A stretch of DNA of 60,149 nucleotides from Chloracidobacterium sp. UBA6041 (GCA_002427845.1 DIYZ01000268.1:1-60149); one strand, 5' to 3'. Shown: positions 34,793 through 44,387, counted from the first letter of the stretch. A program made the numbers and translations. Notes: generated from the sequence alone by a model not told the origin.

Positions 34793-36658
34793 ATGAGCGA
34801 GAAAGAGTCACAAAATGGGGCGGAGCAACCTCAGAAGGGGGACGCTTCGCGTGTTGCTGACGATTCCGCTGCAGCGGCACAGGCAGCTGAAGATGAGCCG
34901 ATAGTGGTTTATCGCCGCGCTGATACACCCGCGGATCCGGGAGCGCCGGGCTCGCCACCGTCTGCAATGAGTGAATGGGCGCAGCGGCTTTCGCCCGCGA
35001 TAACGCCCTTAATTGTGGGCTTCCTGTTATTGCTCGTATTGATTTTCGTGCTCGGCTGGTTAAGTGTTCGTCGGATGAATTATGTCAGCAGTGCGGCTTT
35101 GGACCTCGAGCAGCGGCACGCGGAAATAACTGCTTTACTCCTCAAACTCCGGCTGGCCGTCACGAAACTCAACAACGAAGCGCGCGCTCGCGCAGACGCT
35201 GACGCCCGCAGAGAATTAAAACCTCCAATAGACATGCGCCTGAATGTCGCGCAAGACGAAATGAATCAAGTTCTGGGGGAGGTGCAACAATCATCACTTC
35301 TCAACGATCCCACGTGGCAAAGATTTCGCGACGAGCTGGCAGCGTTTGTCGAAGTCACGAAAGATCTGCGCCGTTACTCACTCGAAGGCTTCGACAAGTT
35401 TCGCGCCGTTGATACAGATCTCAACGCGTTGCTTCAGGACTCTACGAACGAACAGGTCGAGGTCTTGCAAGCCAATCAAGCTATCGAACAGGATGCGGCG
35501 CGGTCAATTCGATTTTGGACCTTGATAGCGCTTATCGTCGGAGCGCTGGTGGCGGGCGGAACGATCTGGGAAGTGCAACGCCGCTTTGCCGAGATGCGGC
35601 ACAGCATGGAAGAAGCCAGGCGCGAGCGCGGCTTTACGAGCCAGTTACTCGAAGGCATGGTCAGCGCCGTAGCGGCTATCGATGAAAACGATCGCATTCG
35701 CAGCGCTAACGCAGCTTTCTTTCGAATTTTCCCCGAGGCGACTATCGGCGCTTCCATCTACGAGAAGTTTGCTTCCGATGCGGCCTTAAAGATGTTGGAG
35801 GCGGCGACGGCGTCACGGGTAGATAAGGCCAGCTACCGCGGACGTTGGGTGTGCCCGCCAGGAGAAGAGAGTGAACAGGAGCTGACCTTTGACGTTTATT
35901 CATCGCCGCTCTCCATCAATGGCGCGCGCGGACAGATACTGACTTTGGTCGATGTGACGGAAGCGGCCGAAGCCGAGCGCGGTTTGCGCCGTCAGGAGTC
36001 GCTGGCGGCTGTGGGCCAGGCGACCGCACAGGTTGCTCATGAGATCAGAAATCCGCTGGGTAGTATTCGGCTTGGTGTGGCGATGCTGCGCGACAACGTT
36101 ACCGACGAAGAAGGCTTGAATACGATCGAACTCGTTGAACGCGGCATCAAGCACCTGAATAAGCTCGTGGTCGATGTGGCTCAGTTTTCCCGGCGCAAGG
36201 CGCTGGAGCAAGCGAATGTTGACCTGCATGAGCTGCTTGGCCGCAGTCTTGAATTAGTGGCGGATAAGATCAGGGAAAAAGACACCCCCATTGAAGAGCG
36301 ACTAAGTGATCAGCCATTGGTAGGGCATTGGGATCCGGACCAGTTGAGACAGGTCTTCGTCAACATAATTGGAAATGCTATCGATGCCAGTCCGAAGCTG
36401 ACGCCCGTTAGCATTTCAACTGAAGCTGTTCAGGTTGAGGCGGGGAGGCACGCCCGCGTCACCATTGGCGACCGGGGAAAAGGGATGGACCAGGCGACGC
36501 TCGATCACATTTTTGAGCCATTCTTTTCGACCAAGAAACGCGGGACGGGCTTGGGACTCGCGATCGTGAAACAGATTGTTGAACAACATGGTGGGGAGAT
36601 TAACGTCGATAGTGAACCAGGCAAGGGAACGCGCTTCATTATTGATCTACCTCTCTAA
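34793..36658 (+). CDS. Membrane sensor histidine kinase with PAS domain (NtrB/AtoS-like)
   Basis: 621 residues. After a hydrophilic N-terminus of about 60 residues, a membrane helix (ITPLIVGFLLLLVLIFVLGW) is followed by a coiled sensor region and a second helix (FWTLIALIVGALVAGGTIW). A PAS domain (about 280-385), an H-box (QVAHEIRNPLGSIRLG) and an ATPase domain (NIIGNAIDAS, GDRGKGM, PFFSTKKRGTGLGLAI) complete it. No response regulator is adjacent, so it is an orphan in this window. Confidence 0.93.
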   Translation: MSEKESQNGAEQPQKGDASRVADDSAAAAQAAEDEPIVVYRRADTPADPGAPGSPPSAMSEWAQRLSPAITPLIVGFLLLLVLIFVLGWLSVRRMNYVSSAALDLEQRHAEITALLLKLRLAVTKLNNEARARADADARRELKPPIDMRLNVAQDEMNQVLGEVQQSSLLNDPTWQRFRDELAAFVEVTKDLRRYSLEGFDKFRAVDTDLNALLQDSTNEQVEVLQANQAIEQDAARSIRFWTLIALIVGALVAGGTIWEVQRRFAEMRHSMEEARRERGFTSQLLEGMVSAVAAIDENDRIRSANAAFFRIFPEATIGASIYEKFASDAALKMLEAATASRVDKASYRGRWVCPPGEESEQELTFDVYSSPLSINGARGQILTLVDVTEAAEAERGLRRQESLAAVGQATAQVAHEIRNPLGSIRLGVAMLRDNVTDEEGLNTIELVERGIKHLNKLVVDVAQFSRRKALEQANVDLHELLGRSLELVADKIREKDTPIEERLSDQPLVGHWDPDQLRQVFVNIIGNAIDASPKLTPVSISTEAVQVEAGRHARVTIGDRGKGMDQATLDHIFEPFFSTKKRGTGLGLAIVKQIVEQHGGEINVDSEPGKGTRFIIDLPL

Positions 36659-36701
36659 GCAGGGCACGGACAAGCAATGCTCAGCAATATGCCAAATGCT
36701 C

Positions 36702-36829
36702 AGTCAGGAAGGCGGGTTTGCCCCCGCTCTTATTGCGAGCGCAAAAAGAGCACGAAACTCGAAAGAACTGAGTCCCTAAAAGCGCAGACCCGGCGGCGCC
36801 AACAGGCGGGGGCAAGCCACCCTTCCCAA
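36702..36829. repeat. Inverted repeat related to the 29076-29216 element
   Basis: TCAGGAAGGCGGGTTTGCCC... (from 36703) faces ...GGGGCAAGCCACCCTTCC (about 36804-36829). The outer word TCAGGAAGG and the C5 core match the element at 29076-29216, with changes in the core that keep pairing. Confidence 0.7.
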
Positions 36830-36837
36830 CCCAGAGA

Positions 36838-38151
36838 CTATTCACCAGCCCCTTTTCTCAGAGTTCTAAATGCTTTTCGCGCCGCTTCGATTGTTTGGTC
36901 GATTAACTCTTCAGTGTGGGCGATGCTGACGAAGCCGGCCTCGAATTGCGAAGGTGCGAGATAGACTCCCTCATCAAGCATTGCGTGGAAGAATCTTCCA
37001 TACATTTCGCGATCGCTCGTGTTCGCTGTCGCCCAGTTTGTGACCGGCTGGTCATTAAAGAAGCTGGTCCACATTGAGCCCACCCGGTTCGTAGTAGTCG
37101 TAATGCCTGCTGCTGCTGCAGCTTTCGCGAGTCCGTCGCATAGTCTGGCAGATCGTGTTTCGAGTTTCCGATATATAGTTTCGTCTTTAAGGCGCCGTAG
37201 CGTCAGCAGTCCGGCTGTCATTGCCAGTGGATTTCCGGACAGTGTGCCTGCCTGATAGATTGGCCCAGTCGGCGCGATGTTGCGCATCAGCGCGCGGCTG
37301 CCGCCATACGCCCCGACAGGTAATCCGCCGCCAATTATTTTTCCCAGGCAGGTAATGTCCGGGCTGATTCCATAGAGATCCTGCGCGCCGCCACGCGCTA
37401 CGCGAAATCCCGTCATCACTTCATCAAAGATCAGGAGCGCTCCGTGGCGCGTAGTGATGTCGCGGGTGAATTCCAAAAAGCCCTGTCGTGGAGGAACACA
37501 ACCCATATTGCCGACGACGGGTTCAATGATTATCGCGGCGATGTCCGGAGGTTGTTTGAATAGCTCTTCAAGAGCTGCGGCATCATTGAAAGGTACGGTA
37601 AGCGTGTGTTGCGCAACCGCCGCCGGCACGCCGGGACTGTCGGGTAACCCGAGCGTCGCGACGCCTGAGCCGGCTTTCACGAGCAGACTGTCAGCGTGGC
37701 CGTGGTAGCAGCCTTCAAACTTGACGAGCTTATCGCGACCCGTAACGCCGCGCGCCAGGCGAATCGCAGACATCGTTGCTTCGGTGCCGCTGTTAACCAT
37801 GCGCACCATCTCGATAGAAGGAACGGCCGCGACGATCTCTTCCGCGAGTTCGACTTCCAGCTCGTTTGGCGCCCCGAAGCTTGTGCCGCGCGCAGCGACT
37901 GCCGAAATGCCAGCGACTATTTCCGCGTCAGCGTGGCCCAGAATCATCGGGCCCCACGAAGCGACGTAATCGATAAACGTCCGGCCATCGGCATCGGTTA
38001 ACGTCGCACCGCTCGCGCTCTTGATGAACAGCGGCGTGCCCCCGACGCCACGAAATGCGCGCACGGGCGAGTTGACGCCGCCAGGCATCAGCTCGAGCGC
38101 CTGTGCGTATAAACGGGCAGACTTATTTTGGTCTTTTTCCGCAGTAGCCAT
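36838..38151 (-). CDS. hemL: Glutamate-1-semialdehyde 2,1-aminomutase
   Basis: 437 residues from ATG 38151; a start at 38163 adds four residues. It is a class III PLP aminotransferase. Recognisable are PGGVNSPVRAFRGVGGTP, SWGPMILGHADAEIV, NSGTEATMSAIRLARG, FEGCYHGHADSLLVKAGSG, the PLP aspartate in LIFDEVMTGFRVA and the PLP lysine in CLGKIIGGGLPVGAYGG. The enzyme makes 5-aminolevulinate from glutamate-1-semialdehyde (C5 pathway), feeding heme synthesis for the many cytochromes. Its 3' end abuts an inverted repeat. Confidence 0.97.
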   Translation of the reverse strand: MATAEKDQNKSARLYAQALELMPGGVNSPVRAFRGVGGTPLFIKSASGATLTDADGRTFIDYVASWGPMILGHADAEIVAGISAVAARGTSFGAPNELEVELAEEIVAAVPSIEMVRMVNSGTEATMSAIRLARGVTGRDKLVKFEGCYHGHADSLLVKAGSGVATLGLPDSPGVPAAVAQHTLTVPFNDAAALEELFKQPPDIAAIIIEPVVGNMGCVPPRQGFLEFTRDITTRHGALLIFDEVMTGFRVARGGAQDLYGISPDITCLGKIIGGGLPVGAYGGSRALMRNIAPTGPIYQAGTLSGNPLAMTAGLLTLRRLKDETIYRKLETRSARLCDGLAKAAAAAGITTTTNRVGSMWTSFFNDQPVTNWATANTSDREMYGRFFHAMLDEGVYLAPSQFEAGFVSIAHTEELIDQTIEAARKAFRTLRKGAGE

Positions 38152-38197
38152 GTTTCCAAGCATACCAACTGACGCGGAAGTTAACTAGAGACGATCG

Positions 38198-38421
38198 AAG
38201 CGCCAACGGCGCGAAATGTAATAGCCTGGGGCAGTGCCCCCCAGGATTCAGAGGTGAATTGAAAATTACAGCGCTGAAGGCGCGAAGCAGCACCGAGAAC
38301 GAGACTTAACAATGGACTGTCGCCTCGCGTTTATTCCGCGCCTTCAGCGCTCAAGTGGATTTTATTCTGAGGGTTCCTGGGCCGGTGGTCCAGGCTGTTA
38401 CATTTCGCGCCCTTGGCGCTT
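38198..38421. repeat. Nested inverted repeat of about 225 bases
   Basis: Outer arms AAGCGCCAACGGCGCGAAAT... (38198-38244) and ...ATTTCGCGCCCTTGGCGCTT (about 38375-38421) pair. Inside them, GCGCTGAAGGCGCG (38271-38284) pairs with CGCGCCTTCAGCGC (38337-38350). No gene is seen between 38152 and 38629 otherwise. Confidence 0.85.
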
Positions 38422-38629
38422 GAAGGAATTTCCTGGTTTTTCTCACGCGATTGAGGCCGTCAGCCAAGAGCCGCTGGCTTGGGTGTTAGATAAAACGAAT
38501 CTATCCGCGGCGCGCAGTCGTCTGATAACATGGCGCTGTTTTCCAGACTGTTTCTGAAGCGCCCAGATTCTTCTTCTGCCTATCAACACCAGAGCAAAGT
38601 CCAAAAGCTTCCAGGAGATTATTTTGTTT

Positions 38630-41600
38630 ATGAGTCCCTATACCGCTGCCCCTGGTCTGAAATACGACCGTTTGTTTTCTTACCTCGCTCTAGTTTCATT
38701 CTTAATTCTGCTGCCGCTCACGGCGTTGGCCCAGGAAGAGAGGGCGGCTGAAAAAGAAGCGGCGCAGAAAGTCAGGCAGGAAGCGGCCGCGAAACAACAA
38801 GCCTCGCCAGAACCTGCCAACACTACGGAGCCGAAGAAGCCAGAAGATGAAAAGGCGGATGAAGAAAAAAAGCCGGCCGACCCGATGTCGGCGCCTACGT
38901 TTAACGGGCTAAAGCTGCGCTCAATCGGTCCGGCGTTCACGTCCGGCCGCGTTGTTGGTTTTGCAGTTGATCCAAACAATTCCGCACGCTATTTCGTGGC
39001 CTCCGCGTCAGGCGGAGTCTGGAAGACAATCAACAATGGAACAACCTGGACGCCGGCGTTTGATAAGGAAGGCTCTTATTCAATCGGTGCGATCGTGCTC
39101 GATCCAAAAAATCCCCTGACCGTCTGGGTCGGTACCGGAGAAAACAACAGTCAGCGCAGCGTTTCCTATGGCAACGGTGTCTACCGTTCCGACGATGGTG
39201 GAAAAACCTGGAAGAACGTCGGTCTGAAGACTTCAGAGCACATCGGCCGCATTGCCATCGATCCTAAAGATTCGAACATCGTCTATGTCGCGGCGCAGGG
39301 ACCGCTATGGGGTCCCGGTGGAGACCGCGGCCTCTTCAAAACAACGGATGGTGGAAAAACCTGGAACAAGATTCTCTCCATTAGTGACAACACCGGGGTC
39401 ACGGACGTTGTGATCGATCCGAAGAACCCGGAAACGTTGTACGCGGCCGCGTATCAACGGCGTCGTCACATGTGGACCCTGATCAACGGGGGACCCGAAA
39501 GCGCGATCTATAAATCAATCGATGCGGGTGCGACGTGGAACAAGTTGAAAGCCGGCTTGCCAACGACCGAGCTGGGACGCGTAGGGCTGGCAATTTCTCC
39601 CGTCGATACAAACGTCATTTACGCAACCGTTGAAGCGGCTGACAAGAAGGGCGGGATTTTTCGCTCGAACGATCGCGGCGGCAGTTGGGAAAGACGCAAC
39701 GAATTCGACGCGACGGCGATGTATTACGCGCGCATCGTCGCGGATCCGAAAGGCGTTGATCGAGTTTATGTAATGAACGTCTTCCTGATGGTCTCCGATG
39801 ATGGAGGAAAAACCTTGCGTCGCCTGGGTGAGAAATCCAAGCACGTCGACAATCACGACATCTGGATCGATCCCGAGGACACCGATCATTATTTAGTCGG
39901 CTGTGACGGCGGAGTTTATGAAAGCCACGGCCGGGGCGCAAACTGGGACTTCAAACGCAACCTGCCAATCACGCAGTTTTATGATGTGACTACCGATAAC
40001 GCCACCCCGTTTTATAACGTCTACGGTGGCGCGCAGGATAACTTCAGCTTTGGCGGCCCGTCGCGCACGCGCAGTGCTTCCGGCATCACGAACGCCGACT
40101 GGTTCGTCACGCAGGGCGGCGACGGCTTTCGTAGCCAGGTTGATCCGGAAGACCCCAACACAATTTACGCGGAACTACAGAACGGCACTCTGGCGCGCTT
40201 CGACAAGCGCACCGGCGAGCGCATGGGAATTCAGCCCGCCGTCGGTCGCGGCGAAGAACCCTTGAGATGGAATTGGGACTCGCCTTTTATTATTAGTCCC
40301 CATTCGCACACACGGCTTTACTTTGCGGCCGATAAATTGTTTCGCAGCGACGATCGCGGCGATAGCTGGGAAGTTGTCAGCGGGCAACTTTCGCGCGGGC
40401 TCGATCGCGACCGGTTGCCGGTGATGGGAAAGGTTTGGAGCATGGACGCGGTCGCTAAGAATGCTTCCACGGCGTTCTTCGGCAACGCGTCGGCGCTGGC
40501 CGAGTCGCCGAAGAAAGAGGGCTTGATCTATGTTGGCACCGATGATGGCCTGATCCAGGTTACTGAAGATGGCGGCAAGAACTGGCGCAGGGTAGAAAAG
40601 CTTCCCGGCGTCGCTGACATGTCATATGTCAGCCGCATCTTCGCCTCGAATACGGACGCGAACACCGTTTACGCTACGTTCGAAAATCATCAGAATGCAG
40701 ACTTCAAACCCTACCTTTTGAAGAGCACGGACGCCGGCCGCACCTGGGTTCCAATCAATGGCAACCTGCCAAAGAATGGCCCCGTCTGGGCCATTGCCGA
40801 AGATCACGTGAACCCGAATCTGCTTTTTGTGGGCACCGAGTTTGGTTTATTTTTCTCAATCGACGGCGGGCAGAAATGGATCCAGCTTAAAGGCGGGCTG
40901 CCCACGATCCAGGTTCGCGATCTTGCAATTCAGAAACGCGAGAACGATCTGGTAGTCGGCACATTTGGCCGTGGCATTTACATTCTGGATAACTACACGC
41001 CGCTGCGTTTGCTCAAACCGGAAATGTTGAAAGAGGAGGCGCAGCTCTTTCCTGTTAAAGACGCGTTGATGTACATCCAGGCGCAACCGCTCGGCGGTCG
41101 CGGCAAGAGTTTCCAGGGTGAATCATTTTTCACCGCCGAGAATCCGCCGTTCGGCGCCACCTTCACTTACTATTTGAAGGACGAATTAAAAACCAGGAAA
41201 GCAAAGAGGCAGGAGGCGGAGAAAGAAGCCGCCAAAAAGAATGCGGCGGTCGCGTTCCCAAGCCAGAGCGAACTTCGCGCGGAAGAGGAAGAAGAAGCTC
41301 CCGCGATTATCATCACCGTTACCGACGCCAGTGGTCGCGTTGTACGCCGCCTGACTGGTCCAGTGACTGCGGGCATGCAGCGCATCGCGTGGGATTTGCG
41401 TTATCCACCTCCTTCGCTGCCACCGCCGCCAAATCCGGAGACGGGAGATCCTTTTAACGAAGGACCAGCGGGACCTCTGGTTATGCCTGGTGCGTACAAA
41501 GTTTCCGTGGCGAAGCGAGTTGATGGAGTGATGACGCCACTCGCGCAGCCGCAGGAATTTCAGCTCGCGGTTGAAGGCCAGGCGGGGATGTCAGCACCTG

Positions 41601-42076
41601 ACCGGATAGCACTCGTTGAGTTTCAACAAAAAGTTGCGAGACTGCAACGGGCGGTGCAAGGCGCGCTTGAGGCCGCTAACGCTTTGAAACCGCGACTGGT
41701 ATTAATCCGTCGCGCCCTGCTTGACACGCCGTCTGCGGGAGACAAACTGTTGGATGATGCGGCCACGCTTGATAAACGCACGAACGACATTCTGCGGGCC
41801 TTGCGAGGTGACAACGCCTTGCGTGCGCGCAACATAAACGTGCCGCCTTCCATAAGTGATCGGGTTGGCGACATTGTCGGATCACAGCGGATGTCCAGCG
41901 CTCGGCCGACCCAGACGCAAGTGAATCAGTATTCCGCGGCAGCGCAGGAGTTTGACCAGGTACTGACGCAGTTGCGGCAGCTAATTGAGAGTGACCTGGC
42001 ACGGTTGGAGAAACAGATGGAAGCTGCAGGGGCGCCGTGGACTCCTGGCCGCATTCCTGAATGGAAAGACCAATAA
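38630..42076 (+). CDS. Large secreted Asp-box beta-propeller protein (VPS10/sortilin-like)
   Basis: 1148 residues from ATG 38630; a TTG at 38624 is closer to AGGAGA and cannot be excluded. The signal peptide (YLALVSFLILLPLTALA) is followed by a Lys/Glu/Ala-rich stretch and then two beta-propeller regions with at least eight Asp boxes, such as SDDGGKTW, TTDGGKTW, SNDRGGSW, SDDRGDSW, TEDGGKNW, STDAGRTW and SIDGGQKW. After about residue 830 there is a domain with VTDASGRVVRRLTGPVTAG, like the FlgD Ig-like fold, and a helical end. Relatives are annotated as BNR-repeat or glycosyl hydrolase. No catalytic residues can be assigned. Confidence 0.85.
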   Translation: MSPYTAAPGLKYDRLFSYLALVSFLILLPLTALAQEERAAEKEAAQKVRQEAAAKQQASPEPANTTEPKKPEDEKADEEKKPADPMSAPTFNGLKLRSIGPAFTSGRVVGFAVDPNNSARYFVASASGGVWKTINNGTTWTPAFDKEGSYSIGAIVLDPKNPLTVWVGTGENNSQRSVSYGNGVYRSDDGGKTWKNVGLKTSEHIGRIAIDPKDSNIVYVAAQGPLWGPGGDRGLFKTTDGGKTWNKILSISDNTGVTDVVIDPKNPETLYAAAYQRRRHMWTLINGGPESAIYKSIDAGATWNKLKAGLPTTELGRVGLAISPVDTNVIYATVEAADKKGGIFRSNDRGGSWERRNEFDATAMYYARIVADPKGVDRVYVMNVFLMVSDDGGKTLRRLGEKSKHVDNHDIWIDPEDTDHYLVGCDGGVYESHGRGANWDFKRNLPITQFYDVTTDNATPFYNVYGGAQDNFSFGGPSRTRSASGITNADWFVTQGGDGFRSQVDPEDPNTIYAELQNGTLARFDKRTGERMGIQPAVGRGEEPLRWNWDSPFIISPHSHTRLYFAADKLFRSDDRGDSWEVVSGQLSRGLDRDRLPVMGKVWSMDAVAKNASTAFFGNASALAESPKKEGLIYVGTDDGLIQVTEDGGKNWRRVEKLPGVADMSYVSRIFASNTDANTVYATFENHQNADFKPYLLKSTDAGRTWVPINGNLPKNGPVWAIAEDHVNPNLLFVGTEFGLFFSIDGGQKWIQLKGGLPTIQVRDLAIQKRENDLVVGTFGRGIYILDNYTPLRLLKPEMLKEEAQLFPVKDALMYIQAQPLGGRGKSFQGESFFTAENPPFGATFTYYLKDELKTRKAKRQEAEKEAAKKNAAVAFPSQSELRAEEEEEAPAIIITVTDASGRVVRRLTGPVTAGMQRIAWDLRYPPPSLPPPPNPETGDPFNEGPAGPLVMPGAYKVSVAKRVDGVMTPLAQPQEFQLAVEGQAGMSAPDRIALVEFQQKVARLQRAVQGALEAANALKPRLVLIRRALLDTPSAGDKLLDDAATLDKRTNDILRALRGDNALRARNINVPPSISDRVGDIVGSQRMSSARPTQTQVNQYSAAAQEFDQVLTQLRQLIESDLARLEKQMEAAGAPWTPGRIPEWKDQ

Positions 42077-42148
42077 GCAAACAAGGGAATCGATTCATCA
42101 TGGTTGGGCTGGATCGTTTGTGAGGCCACCTAACTTTATTAGGAACCA

Positions 42149-42340
42149 ACGGGCCCTACCTTCGAACACCGTGCCCCCAATGCCCTTTTCGTGACTCGGG
42201 TTGGTGGTATCGATACCCCCGGGGACTACTAGGCTGTCACCAGTGACGGACAGCGCTTCCTGCTCAACAGCCTGGTTGAAGAGGGGGTTCATACTCCGAT
42301 CACCGTGGTGCTTAACTGGACTGCGAACTTAAAGCAATGA
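42149..42340 (+). pseudogene. C-terminal remnant of a PD40/TolB-type protein (often fused to Ser/Thr kinases)
   Basis: One frame reads NALFVTRVGGIDTPGDY, then TAG, then AVTSDGQRFLLNSLVEE and ITVVLNWTANLKQ and stop at 42338-42340. The end DGQRFL(L/I)N...PITVVLNWTA.LK is the characteristic C-terminus of acidobacterial kinases and TolB-like proteins. It has an internal stop, a stop at 42143 just upstream and no N-terminal part, so it is dead. Confidence 0.7.
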
Positions 42341-42531
42341 CGATTGCTAGCGAGCATTCGCTTCAACAAGGCGGTGATAATGGAACGATCGCATCGGGCC
42401 GAACAAGAATCTTCGCCGTGGGTAGCAGTTTTTATAGTATGTCCTATGTCTGGAACAAGGACATGGATTCTGCGCTCGCTTCTAAAATCGGCGAAAAGTA
42501 TTTCTCGTTTATCAAGCCAACGGGCAAGTAG
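42337..42531 (+). pseudogene. C-terminal fragment of a paralog of the next gene
   Basis: A 64-residue frame whose part NGTIASGRTRIFAVGSSFYS then WNKDMDSALASKI aligns with SGTIMSARTRIYIVGSRVYS and RVKDMDSTLAADI at the end of the gene at 42621-43159. It lacks the N-terminal two thirds and a ribosome binding site. It is probably the relic of a tandem duplication. Confidence 0.75.
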
Positions 42532-42620
42532 CCTCGATTAGCGACCGCCAAATATTTGACAGCAGCGGCAGGCGGTCATTAAAGTCGCCAGTCTTTTAAG
42601 TTCAGTCGTGCGGAGAGCCA

Positions 42621-43159
42621 ATGCACACAAAAATACTTGCAGCTTGTCTGATTCTTATCAGCTCAGCACTTGCCTATGGTTTCCAGGCCAATCGGAATGG
42701 ATAAAGTTTACGTCCCCTGAAGGACGGTTTTCGGTTTCATTGCCACATGAGCCAAAGCTCGAAACGATTAGCGATCCAGAAACTAAGAATCTGGTTAATT
42801 ACAGAGATACGGATCTTGAGACTGGCTATGCTTTTATATGTGAATATTTTGATATCCCAAACCCTCGCCCAGACCTGGATGAATCTCTCAACGTAACCCG
42901 CGACGGCATTGTCCGCGGGGCAGGGGCGACCCTGGTACGTGAGGAAAAAATTAGTTTGTACGGTTACCCGGGTCGCGAGTTGGATCTATCGCTGACTGTC
43001 AATAGCGGGACAATCATGAGTGCGCGCACGCGAATATATATCGTCGGTAGTCGTGTATATAGTCTTACCTACGTGCGTGTAAAGGACATGGATTCGACCT
43101 TGGCTGCCGACATCGCGACGAAATTTTTCTCCTCTTTTAAAGTTACGCCGAACAAATAG
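42621..43159 (+). pseudogene. Secreted unknown protein disrupted by a frameshift behind the signal peptide
   Basis: ATG 42621 opens a perfect signal peptide (MHTKILAACLILISSALA) that runs into TAA at 42702-42704. The mature domain (SEWIKFTSPEGRFSVSLPHE onward, about 155 residues) starts at about 42692 in a different frame and is open to 43159. Either one indel has disabled the gene or there is a sequencing error. The annotation as one open frame from GTG 42608 would give an unlikely N-terminus. The mature part resembles small secreted acidobacterial proteins of unknown function beginning W..F.SPEG.F.V..P..P. Confidence 0.75.
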
Positions 43160-43335
43160 TCAAAGTGAGATCCAGATGGCTAGTCGTTGGGCGCTAAGGT
43201 GGTCCTTCGTGCCTGGCGCGCTTTTCTAAAACACCGAAATAGAAAAGCCAGTAAAAGACAGTCCACCTCTCCACCTTCAGTCAACCTTCGAAGATCAAAT
43301 TAGCACCTTAAGTGCTTTGGAATGTCAACTTTGAT

Positions 43336-43607
43336 TCTACCGCCAGGTTGGACAGGGATACTTCCTTTCGAATGAGCGAAACGCCACGAGGTTGCCGGTT
43401 TACAGCCGCGTGGACGGTAGCGTGAACAAGGCGTTTCTGTTTAAGAAGTGGAAACTCACGCTCAACGGCGAACTTATAAACGCGCTAAATCCCGAGAATC
43501 TGCGTTATGCGGGCTTTGACTTCTTTGGCTTGGACGGTCGCGTCTTCGGCCAGCTTGACCGAGTAATACCGAGATTACCCTCGGCTGGCGTAGTGATTGA
43601 GTTCTAG
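43336..43607 (+). pseudogene. C-terminal remnant of a TonB-dependent receptor/outer-membrane barrel
   Basis: The frame YRQVGQGYFLSNERNATRLP, then VYSRVDGSVNKAFLFKKWKL, NALNPENLRYAGFDFFG and a final VVIEF is typical for the last strands of acidobacterial TonB-dependent receptors. It contains an outer-membrane C-terminal Phe. A TGA lies just upstream (about 43331) where the frame would continue with NFDS in another phase. No N-terminal part, plug or TonB box is present. About 170 bases before it are unrecognisable. Confidence 0.7.
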
Positions 43608-43881
43608 TGCCAGGCTGGGGCCCTCTCCTCGACTTGCTAGTTTCCCAGTAATAGTGCATAGTGACGCACGGTTAATCCTTCTCTCGCGCATCGACGGTGA
43701 TGCGCCCCGCGCAAAAGACAGTTAGCGCTGGCGTTTTGGATAGTTCGAGAGCAGGCTGATTTCAACTTCAGAAGCCGCTCTCTAGAGCATCCGAAAACCG
43801 GCCCTTCGCTCCTACCGTTCGACCGAAGCCAATCCGATTCGTCAGCTTCTTTTATCCCCCCAAGGGGAAAGGTACATCTTT
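43608..43881. other. Gap and 5' leader of the RRM gene
   Basis: About 270 bases with no gene. It likely holds the promoter and an untranslated leader of the RNA-binding protein, whose ribosome binding region is GGGGAAAGG (43865-43873). Cold-shock-type leaders are common for this gene class, but I could not define a structure by eye. Confidence 0.4.
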
Positions 43882-44271
43882 ATGTCTATGAAACTTTACG
43901 TAGGAAATCTCGCGTTTGCGACCTCCAGCCAGGATTTGCAGGAACTTTTTGCAGCAGCCGGCACGGTCGAATCAGCGAGCGTCGTGGAAGACCGCGACAC
44001 CGGACGATCGCGCGGCTTTGGCTTTGTCGAAATGTCCAGCAAGGAAGAGGGCGAGGCTGCCATCGCTCAGTTTAATGGGAAGGAAGTCAACGGTCGTGCG
44101 TTGAACGTCAACGAAGCAAAACCACGCGAGCCTCGCTCCGGCGGTGGTGGTGGTCGTGGCTTCGGCGGCGGCGGCGGTCGCGGCGGCGGCGGCGGTTACG
44201 GTGGTAATCGCGGCGGCGGCGGTGGCTACGGTGGCGGCGGTGGCGGCGGTAATCGCGAGCCCCGTTGGTAA
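43882..44271 (+). CDS. Glycine-rich RRM RNA-binding protein
   Basis: 129 residues. A single RRM (1-80) has RNP2 LYVGNL and RNP1 RGFGFVEM. The C-terminal 45 residues are almost only Gly, Arg and Tyr (RGG-like). This is the bacterial Rbp type, often cold-induced and acting as an RNA chaperone. It is followed by a DEAD-box helicase and IF-1 on the same strand, which supports a role in RNA remodelling and translation. Confidence 0.95.
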   Translation: MSMKLYVGNLAFATSSQDLQELFAAAGTVESASVVEDRDTGRSRGFGFVEMSSKEEGEAAIAQFNGKEVNGRALNVNEAKPREPRSGGGGGRGFGGGGGRGGGGGYGGNRGGGGGYGGGGGGGNREPRW

Positions 44272-44291
44272 GCACCTTCCAACAGTAATTC

Positions 44292-44387
44292 TCTGTGCAT
44301 CCTCGGTGTTCTCTGCGGTCTCTGTGGTGAAGGTTGTTTTGTTAAGACCTACCAGAGAGACACGGAGTTCGCAGAGGTTGCACAGAG
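44292..44387. repeat. Imperfect inverted repeat, CTCTGTG words
   Basis: CTCTGTGCATCCTCGGTG... (from 44292) faces ...CGCAGAGGTTGCACAGAG (to 44387), with CTCTGTGGT-type words inside. It lies between the RRM and helicase genes and may act as a terminator-like structure. A related word, CTCTGTGCCTCTGTGGC, occurs at 29262-29278. Confidence 0.65.

Noticed and set aside
38312..38557. 81-codon plus-strand frame
   Set aside because: It is a translation of the nested inverted repeat and has no domain or ribosome binding site.
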